Source: Liolophura sinensis
Taxonomy: Eukaryota; Mollusca; Polyplacophora; Chitonida; Chitonidae
NCBI RefSeq assembly: GCF_032854445.1
Contig: NC_088305.1
Coordinates: 23,655,400 to 23,719,399 of the forward strand
Direction: 5' to 3'
DNA length: 64,000 nt
In this document: positions 1 through 10,600 of the stretch, one piece after another
Numbering within the stretch: position 1 is the stretch's first letter
Layout: every line of letters begins with the position of its first letter
The notes under the pieces: model-generated
Seen by the model: the letters and a program-made list of their open reading frames with translations, nothing else
The model's database searches: none
Told to the model about the DNA's origin: nothing
Translations under genes and position numbers: made by a program

Positions 1-1065
1 TACCAATGACTTGACATTGTATACTGGATATCTCCCTAAGAACACTGCCAATGACTTGACATTGTATACTGGATATCTCCCTAAGAACACTACCAATGAC
101 TTGACATTGTATACTGGATATCTCCCTTAGAACACTGCCAATGACTTGACATTGTATACTGGATATCTCCCTTAGAACACTACCAATGACTTGACATTGT
201 ATACTGGATATCTCCCTTAGAACACTGCCAATTACTTGACACTGTATACTGGATATCTCAATGACTTGACATTGTATACTGGATATCTCCCTTAGAACAC
301 TGCCAATGACTTGATATTGTATACTGGATATCTCCCTTAGAACACTGCCAATTACTTGACACTGTATACTGGATATCTCCCTTAGAACACTACCAATGAC
401 TTGACACTGTATACTGGATATCTCCCTTAGAACACTGCCAATGACTTGATATTGTATACTGGATATCTCCCTTAGAACACTGCCAATGACTTGACATTGT
501 ATACTGGATATCTCCCTAAGAACACTGCCAATGACTTGACATTGTATACTGGATATCTCCCTAAGAACACTACCAATGACTTGACATTGTATACTGGATA
601 TCTCCCTAAGAACACTACCAATGACTTGACATTGTATACTGGATATCTCCCTTAGAACACTACCAATGACTTGACATTGTATACTGGATATCTCCCTAAG
701 AACACTACCAATGACTTGACATTGTATACTGGATATCTCCCTTAGAACACTGCCAATTACTTGACAATGTATACTGGATATCTCCCTTAGAACACTACCA
801 ATGACTTGACATTGTATACTGGATATCTCCCTTAGAACACTACCAATGACTTGACATTGTATACTGGATATCTCCCTTAGAACACTGCCAATTACTTGAC
901 ACTGTATACTGGATATCTCCCTAAGAACACTACCAATGAATTGACACTGTATACTGGATATCTCCCTTAGAACACTACCAATGACTTGAAATTGTATACT
1001 GGATATCTCCCTTAGAACACTGCCAATGACTTGACATTGTATATTGGTTATCTCCCTTAGAACAC
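1..1065. repeat. 45-bp tandem satellite array
   Basis: About 24 head-to-tail copies of a 45-bp unit (core TTGACATTGTATACTGGATA), still running at the left window edge. Copies differ by point changes (CTAAG/CTTAG, TACC/TGCC, GACTTG/TACTTG). One copy at 226-255 is shortened to 30 bp. It lies in the DLEC1 intron downstream of the last exon visible here. Confidence 0.97.
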
Positions 1066-1485
1066 TGACATTACTGTATAATGTTCTTGATTTATCTATT
1101 TACTTATTTATTAAATTGGTGTTTTTACACCGTACTTAAGAATATTTTGACATATATGACAATAACATTAAAACATACAATGGGAAGACTGGCTGTATGA
1201 AAATCCTTGAATTTTTCCCAACAGCTGTTCAATCGAACATCTTCAAACTCATCAGGTATACTGCTCAGGACTGAAGGATGAGCAGAGTTCATCAGGATTC
1301 AAAGTAGTGTGGTGTATGCAAATTGAACAATGTTGGTATCACAAACCAGTTGCTGGGTTGAAAGTGAAAGTGATCTGACCTGATCAATTTTTCCTGGGTG
1401 TACAACTGCAAAGTACTATCCTAATTAATAATGATTTTTATTACCTAATCCACCATTAGTAATGCGAAATGTAATAATCTCCTAC
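1066..1485. other. DLEC1 intron, nothing recognised
   Basis: AT-rich intronic sequence between the 45-bp array and the donor site of the DLEC1 exon at 1486. No exon, repeat family or RNA gene is apparent. Confidence 0.5.
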
Positions 1486-1669
1486 CTTTTACTTTGAAAT
1501 GTTTGACTTGACAGTTGTCACAGACCATGGTGATTTCCTCCGTGTACTCTCTAACTTGGGAGGGATGAAAAGCTACCTCTATGATGGTCTTCTGACCGGC
1601 TTGAAGTTCAAACACTGAAGGTCTCACTTCGAAGGGAGGTAATGACACTATGCCACTCTTCATCGAGGA
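1486..1669 (-). CDS. DLEC1: DLEC1 exon j (last exon in window)
   Basis: 184 nt, acceptor CTGCCATCAG, donor GTAGGA, phases 0 to 1. It encodes PPFEVRPSVFELQAGQKTII... and ...MVCDNCQVKHFKVK, matching the DLEC1 segment PSVFEL.PG......F.P...........MCDNCQ. The gene continues left of the window. Confidence 0.95.
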
Positions 1670-4600
1670 CTGATGGCAGGAAAATCAAACCACAATAATA
1701 ATTAAGCATCTTTATAGAATGAAAAGTTCATACAAAAAAGCAAGGTGAAAAAATCATTTTAATCAGGCCAAACAGGTAAGAGACATATTAACCCCTTCCT
1801 GTGATTAATGACAGGTAAGAGGCATAATTCTTTCTGTGTTTAAAGAGATAAGGGCAATAACTCTTTCTCTGCTTAGTAAGAGGGAAGGGGCATAACTCTT
1901 TCTCTGTTCACTGAGCATACTCCTCAACAGCACATGTGCCGCTCTCTAACTTTCGCTTTACATCACTGCCCCCTATAGCAAATTTTGGATAGAAATCTTG
2001 AACAACACCAATGTCAGGAGGTCAACGCTAAGGCAGGAAGTGATGTCAGAAAACACAAACAATCGGTGTCAACCTTCGTCTCCAATAGTACTTTATACAT
2101 ATGGATTCTCCTTACCTCGAGTGTGTGCAACATGATCCTAACCAAAATCTAAAACAATTTTACTGAGGGATGTTGATTAAACAGTTCCATAGGGGAGGAC
2201 AAAAGTGATGATGCTAAGACTAAACAAGTCTACAGGCTCCAAACTTATCTACTGATGGCAGTGACGTAAATCCAAAGGTAGAGAGCAGCACATGACCTGT
2301 TGAGGCGTATGTTTAATAAGAGGTCAGGGGTGTAACTCTTTCTCTGTGTAATGACCGGCCCGGATAGCACAGTTGGTAGAGCGTCCGCTTCGGGACCAGT
2401 AGATCCAGGATCAATCCTTGATCGAGTCACACCTAACACTTTAAAAGAGGAAGTTGTAACTTCCTCGCTTGGCGTTCAGCATGAAGGGGATAGTGCAACG
2501 ACTGGTTGACCCGTATCAGTATAATGGCTCGGGCGGGGTGGCTTACTAGCCTTCGGTAAGGCGTCTAAGTGAAGCAGCACTAAATAAAAGAGCGGTGGAA
2601 ATCCGTCCTGCAACAAGGAGGCACATTACACATGCATGCACCCTAAGGATTCCTTCATCGTCATATGACTGAAAAATTGTTAAGTATGACGTTAAACCCC
2701 AAGCACTCACTCACTCACTCTGTGTAATGAGAAGTAAGGGGCATAACTCTTTGTTCAATGAGCATTAGCAATATCAGAAATAGGGAAAGCTGGATTTGAG
2801 GCCTTATGGGGGCCATAGAGCAACAAATGCTGACGAACACAACTTTAGTCAACATTTGTTCTTACAATCATACATGTACTTTACTTTAAGTCTGTGGCTA
2901 AGCAGATCAATGTCGGCATCAGACAGTCTTAGAGAGCCACACTTTACCTGACATCTGTCATCACAGCCATACTTACCTTAAAGTTTGTGGCAGGCCAGAA
3001 CGATGTGGGCATCAGACAGTCTTAGAGAGCCACACTTTACCTGACATCTGTCATCACAGCCATACTTACCTTAAAGTTTGTGGCAGGCCAGAACGATGTG
3101 GGCATCAGACAGAATCGGCCGGGCCCTCCCTCATTGGTCACCAGGAAATGGGCGATATGCAGGTCTCCAACCAGACAGAAACCTACATCTAGCTCGGGGG
3201 GCACTGCCCGAAAAACAACACAGCACAACACAGGGGTACTAGATGTAGCACAGAAGGGGGCATCAGTGCATCCAAGACCATGTAAAATTATGTGTGATTT
3301 AATGGTAATCATAAAAGGTTAATCACAGGGCATGACAACTATGTTAAAAACTCCACAAAATTACAAGGATTTACATGAACGTTCATATTTCGTCATATTT
3401 CTCACAACTTCTTTCAAAAAATACATTGTCTAAGGTGTAGTGCCATAAGGCAATGTGATTTAAGTTAAGGTAACTTTTAAGGAAAGTTATAAAAAAATCA
3501 GTAAGAAAATGGGTCCAGTGCTTTGTCTTTTTTCAGCTGTAGAGAATGCTGTTATTGCTACACGTGAACAGTGAATACTGTAGCTGATCAACTCACGTGA
3601 CAAGACAGGTGGGGGTCTTCTTCCCTGAAGCTGGATCAACATGGGTCTTGAAGACTGAGTCTGTACCTTTATAACATCATCATAGTCCCCCAAGGAGTCG
3701 GGGTTAAACCTGATGGTGTAGTGACAGCTCATGCCCGGGGCAACCAATCCCTGTTCTCCAGGGAACTGTCCTGTAAGGAGGAAACTGGGCTTAATACAGC
3801 AGAAAAAATGAGCTTAATACACGAGATGGGGGATTAGCCTAATACATCTGGAATGCTGAGTTTAATACAGAGGGACAGCTGAGCATAATACTGAGGGAAA
3901 GCTGAGCTGATAGAAAATTGAATACAATGTTGAAAAACTGAGCTTAGGTAATAGGTAAAATTCAGTCCAATACAGAGTACAGAGATGATATTTACTTTAA
4001 TACTGAGAGCTTAATACAGAAGGGAAATTGAGCTTAATGCTAATGGGGAAAATGAGCTTAACACTGAGCCAAAGATGAGCTCAAGAAAGAGGGAATGCTG
4101 AAGGTAAACTGAGCTTAACACTAAGGGAAAATTGGACTTATTGAAAAGGAAGAATTAGGTTTAATACCAAGGGAAAATTGAACATGGTGTTGAAAAATGA
4201 GCTTAATAGGTAAAATTGAGTTCAATACAGAGAGGATATTTACCTCAATACTGAGGGGAAAATTGATACTAAGAGAAAATTAAGCTTAGCACTGAGGGAA
4301 CACTGAGCTTAATACAGAAGGGAAACTGAGCTTAATGCGAATAGGAAAATGAGCTTAATACGAATGGGAAAATGAGACTTATGCGACTGGGAAAATGAGC
4401 TTAATGCGACTGGGAAAATGAGCTTAATACTGAGGAGAAAATGGTCTTAATACAGAGGAGAAAATGGTCTTAATAAAGAGGGAATGCTGAAAGTAAATTG
4501 AGTTTAATACTAAGGCAAGAATGAGCTTATCGCAGAGAGAAAATTAAGTTAACATGGAGGGGAAAATTAAAGTTAATATGGAGGGGAAAATTGAAGTTAA

Positions 4601-7600
4601 TATGGAGGGGAAAAATGAAGTTAATAATGGAGGGGAAAATGATCTTAATACACAGGAAAACTGAGCTTAATACAGAGGAAAAATTGAGCTGAATACAGAG
4701 GGAAAATTTAGCTTACTACAGAAACGTGAGACTGCATCTAAGCGTGAGACTAAGCTAAGAAAACAAAAATTCTTACCAAGTCCAATGGAGAAGTATGGTG
4801 TGGTAGGGGGGAGAACTCTGCAGGGTCGTAAAACAGTTGTCACATTCTTCAGTTCTAACGTCATCTGTGACAAAAATCAGCACAATTCACGCTCATCTTG
4901 GTACAAATTTTCACCACACATGGTCTGTGTGTCTTCTACCCTGAGGAAGGTTGTTCTGTACCCATAACATTTTTTCCCATTATGATGAATACCGATATAT
5001 ACCATAGAAATAGTCATTTTATGTGAAAACTGACTGTTGACAGAACAGTGCAAAATATCAATCCTATAACAATAAAAGTATGAGTTCACTTTTTAAAGGA
5101 CTATAATTTTTCTTCACCTTTCTCAACTTGAAAACAAACATGACATTGAGAGACTTTACCTCGTAGACTTGTCCCTACAGCATATTGGGAAAACGTGACA
5201 ACTGGAGGAGAGGCAAGGAACACAACGGAGGGCTCTTTATGCCTGAAAAGTCAACGATTACAGCTACATGTACATACAGCAGTGCAGTTTGTCTCCAATC
5301 CTATCAGTATCACTGCGATTTTCAAAACTAAACTTCTTCCCCCAACAATGCTGCCAGAACAGACATATGTATGGGGAAGGACTCAAACAAAATGACATCC
5401 ATATATTACTACAATTGTCAGACTTGTGTTACCAGCCAGGTTGTGCAGGTACATCATGCACTGACGGGATTATTCAATCTTTTCGCATGTTTGCAAAGGT
5501 GTGTATTCAAGGCATTATTCTGTGCAGACGAATAAAACTATTTGCAAAGGTGTGTATTCAAGGCATTATTCTGTGCAGACGAATAAAACTATTTGCAAAG
5601 GTGTGTATTCAAGGCATTATTCTGTGCAGACGAATAAAACTATTTGCAAAGGTGTGTATTCAAGGCATTATTCTGTGCAGACGAATAAAACTATTTGCAA
5701 AGGTGTGTATTCAAGGCATTATTCTGTGCGACGAATAAAACTATTTGCAAAGGTGTGTATTCAAGGCATTATTCTGTGCGACGAATAAAACTATTTGCAA
5801 AGGTGTGTATTCAAGGCATTATTCTGTGCGACGAATAAAACTATTTGCAAAGGTGTGTATTCAAGGCATTATTCTGTGCAGACGAATAAAACTATACTTT
5901 TTGTGAAGCCCTGAAAGTGGCCAATCCAAAATCTAATAATAAATGAGCATAAATTGCACTGAAAGTTACTATTTCATATGTGAAAAGGTTGAGGAACTAG
6001 GGTATATGTACACATAGGTGTGAGTTTGTAGCATTCACTGGCCTTCATACGCAGGGATGACGACAAAGTGACATCCCAGTACAAAATGATATGACCGCTT
6101 TGTGCTACATGTAGGGCTACTTTCCTATCTTTACTCTTTGGCAGTATGCATTTTTCTTGGATAAAACATCAAGCAGAATATCATTATTTTCGCCATATTT
6201 GACAACCATAACCAATCAAGAAAATTTATGTACATGTAACCCAGGAGACACTTTCAGAAAATTCTGTAAGTCACATTTCTTGTAACTTTTTGAAGTTATG
6301 AAAAATTGATTTATGAAGTTTCGTGAAAGTGACCCCAGGGCTTTAATTTAATCCTGTATAATTAGCTTGCTATATTCTATATACCACCCCTTGTTAAAAT
6401 TGCCTGACCGAAAATACCATGCTGTAAACCTTGTATTCAAAGCAACAGTACCACACTGCAAAACAAAATCACTTTGTTGTGGTCAGTATGTCTTTCAAGG
6501 CAAGCATATCGCAACCAGCAACAGGCTTACTGGCTCATTACTATCCTGTTTGTACTCGCTATTTATTTATTTGTTTTATTTCATTTATTTGGTGTGCTTC
6601 ATGTTGTACTTAAGAATATTTCGTTTATACGATGGCAGTCAGCATTATGGTGGAGGAAAGCAGATGTAGCCCAGGGCAAACCCACAACCATCACTAGGTT
6701 GCTGAAAGACTTTCCCATGTATGGCTGGAGAGGTAGCCAGTATGAGCCAGCATGACTTGAAATTACGGTTTCCACATTGGTGAGAGGCACCTGGGTCATT
6801 GTGCCGCGCCAGCATGCTAAGCACCTAGGCCACGCAGGCCCCTTAAGAATTGGTGTATTGGCCAGGTAGTGGTAATTCAAAATATTTCTAAATGACTGAC
6901 AGTTATTTGAAAATCATGGCCTGCCAACAGCCTACAAACATACGTAAGGAACGCCATATGAATGGGCAAAAAAATAAAAATGAATCATTTCCCTACACAG
7001 GTTTTTCTGGCTTTGACTTGATTCCAATCTCTTTGGGCTTCTTCTTGCTGTGTTGAATGAGTGACCTGCCACCAGGGGGAGCTGACGGGGGAATGTGACG
7101 TGGGTTGCACATGAAGTTGACCTTGGACTCCAGATTTGCCATGTCTCGTTTGTCAACTTCTCTCTGCTCCGTGGGTAAGTGGTTCTGCCAGAGCTTGTTC
7201 AGGGGCACCCCAAGCTGCTGCAACACAGGGAAAGTAAATGTTTCTCTCTTCCTTTTGTGTCCTGAATACCTGCTGTATATTATACATATGTAAGCTTGGG
7301 GTTTTATGTTGTACTTAACAATTTATCAGTCACATGACGATGGGGAGTTACTTAATGCATACATATACTGTGTCTTCTTGTAGCAGGATTAGTCCATGCC
7401 CTCAAGAGATGCCGTCACTGAAGTATCATGCCACACACACCAGGCATGACAACCCACCCAGTCATATTATACTGACCCCAAGCCAACCTTCTTGTTTCCT
7501 TGCTCCGATGTCTCAGCAAGGCAGCAACAGGTACCATTTTTAATGTCTGTGGTATGACCCGACTGACCCAGGTTTGATCCTGGTTCTTCCGACTCCAAGG

Positions 7601-10600
7601 CAAACACTTACACCATTGGGTCACCAAAGCAGTCGGATATACCTTGCGTACATTGTACATGACCTACAAGTTCATGCAAGACTAATTTGCTCTCCTTTCC
7701 TTACTGATATTAGAAAGGTGTTTTGAGGTTTGTTTGGAAGGTAGGATGTCTACCAGAAAGGTGTTCCTAGGTATCAGAACCAAAAGTCATTTTCTTAAGG
7801 GCGGGAGGGATGGCACGAAACTTCAAACCATTTACAATGCATACAGAATGATTTCTCACTTATTTTTGAATCTGCAGAATAAATATACAGACGGTCTTTG
7901 TCTTAAGCTTGTTCTGCAAGCAAAAGTCCCTTGATCAGTTTGGATATAAAAATGAACAAAACGTACAATGCAGTCCAAGCTATGGCAGGGATGTGAAAAT
8001 GACACGACAACATGATCAACCAAATTAAATTGTGACCGACTGACAGATTAACAGACTGGAATACAAACCTTGAATGGTAATTAACAGGCAACTATTTATT
8101 TACTTGATTTATCTGATCAATGTTTTTATGCCATACCCAAAATATAACACTTATATGACAGGGGCCAGCATTACGTTGGGTGGAAACCGTGCAGAGCCCC
8201 AGGCAACTATTTATATATTATAAAGATATCAACATTACATTTTCTGCTGGACCATCTTGTCCCAGCTTCTCGTCCCCTCCCTCAGAAAGGCTGCTATCAG
8301 GGCTTGAGCCTTCACAACAACTGGACAAGCGAGCACACTCTTCCTGTTTCCTCTGGTAGGTACGCTGACTGGAGCTCAGAGTTTGTTCCAAGTAGCTAGG
8401 AAGGCCTGTGTCTGTGACAGAGAAATACATGGTAATTATAACACTAAATAAGTGTGTATATTTTTTTTCTCCCAGGACATGCAGGAGAAAGAGCTTTTAC
8501 AGTTTTTAGCATCTGTTGACTGGTATTTTTTTTTTTTTTTGGTGCATAATGACAGAAATACATGTGCAAAAAGTACAAGGGCAAATGAATGATAAGTAAA
8601 ACAAAGCACACGCGCTTAATTTTCCACCGTGACTAATTTGCCCAATTCTCATAGTTCAAATATTCAGATTCAGGTTGATCAGTGGTGGAAAGTGGAGTAC
8701 CTGATGAAGTACAGCAAACCTCCAGATCTGAAGCTGCTGCCAACACAGCGAGAGCTGGATTTGAACATGCTACCTTATTGGTCATGGCCTAGTAGTTACA
8801 GTGAACCTTAACGATCTGAGCCACAGAGGCCCTAGGTTTGTGTGGAAAAAAGGGTTCTATCTTACTTGGAAATTGTAAATGCATTTTATTTTGCCTCTAA
8901 AATTACACTTAATGCACAATAATCAACATTGGGATTTGAGCGAAGGACCCTGAAGACAGTCGCTTGCATATCCTGATGGATGCAACTGTAGGAATTATTT
9001 ATTTATTTCAAGATTATTTCGCCGATACGATGGCAGCCAGCATTATTACAGGAGGAAACAGGGCACAGCGTTAGGGGAAACATGCGTAGGTTGCTGCAAA
9101 ACCTTCCTATGTACAACTGGAGGGGAAAGCAGCATGAGCTGGACTTGAACTCACAAAAACCAGTGAGAGGCTTCTGAGTTATTACACTGTGCTGACACGC
9201 CAACAACTTGGTTATTGAGGCCCCTTGTAGGTATTAAGGTTTAGATTCTAACCGAGGAGAATTAAGGACACGCTTTAATGTATGGCCTAACCTTTTGGAG
9301 CCCTGACAGGGGACGGTTCTCTTGTGGAATAATCTTCGGGGACGATCAAGCCATGGCTTCTTAACAGGTCAGTGTCCAGACAACTGCGGAAGTGAGGGCG
9401 GCCTGAAATGGGAAACTTACAAGTTACATCACACATGTATTACATAAGCAGCTCAAAAGACATTCGCATTTATGAATGATGTTTATATGATGACATTCCT
9501 TCTCACACTTTGCATGATATCTTAATAATAATACCAAATTCTGCAAATGTCACTCAAAGCCAGAGGTTTTGTCAGCTAAATCACAGAGGCACTCTGGTTT
9601 TCTCCATTAACTAACACAATTCAAACAAACAAATACACAAATATTGCTACTCTCTTGCTGGACAGGCATGACAAATACTGTAAAGGCAGCGAGATCAGAA
9701 TCTAAATATGAGAACATGAAAAATCTGAACTTGAGAGTAGTATATTACCATTATCTCAACAAAAACAAACAGAAGCAATAGCACCATAGAGAGGTTAGCA
9801 TGTCAGCAAGGCGCAATGACTCACAAACCTCTCACCAATGTGGCTGCAGTGAGTTCATGTCCAGCTCATGCTGCCTGGTTTCCTCCCACCACAATGCTGG
9901 CTGCCATCGTATAAGTGAAATATTCTTGAGTACATCATCAAACACCAACCAACTAAATAAATATGTCAGATTTTTACACCTATCTTCAAACAAACAAAAA
10001 AAACAAATAATAAGGAATCCACATCTTTTTTCTTATTCTTAATATTTTTAGTCATTCAGCCCACCTGTTGGCAAACCAAGATCAAAGTAGTTATCACAGC
10101 TGGCTGCAGTTTTGTTTAGTTCCCTCTCGTCTGTAGACATGGCTCTGGCCTGGGCCTGCATGATGTGACGCTCAAGCATGGCACACTCTGCCATGCGACG
10201 CTCTCTCTCCTGGTAAATCTGACAATACAAACAGTTACAAACTGAATCAGTCAAGGGTGTTCAGGGTCAAAAAACCTGTCAAATACCCAAACTCTTCAAT
10301 CTTTTCAACCACCTCTGCAACCAATAGTTGGAATCATCCTGAGAGAGCTGTAGGGTGTGGAGAAATATTTAGCACAGTTTTATAAAGCTTGTATCTTCAA
10401 AAAATCATTTATGGTGTCATTTCCATAACAATTGAATAAATAAATTACACTGGAATTTGTCTTTTAGAGGTTCAAAAGGTTTAAGATTTACACTTGCTAC
10501 AAATTTGTTGTTTAAAAAAAAGGTATATTAAATGTACATGGAAATTACCCAAACCAGAAATCACATACATGGCACAGGACATATACATGCACATGTAAAT

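Noticed and set aside
5268-5788. Plus-strand open frames of 156 and 95 codons
   Set aside because: Generated by the 51-bp minisatellite, whose period is a multiple of three; the frames end once 50-bp units appear, and there is no family resemblance.
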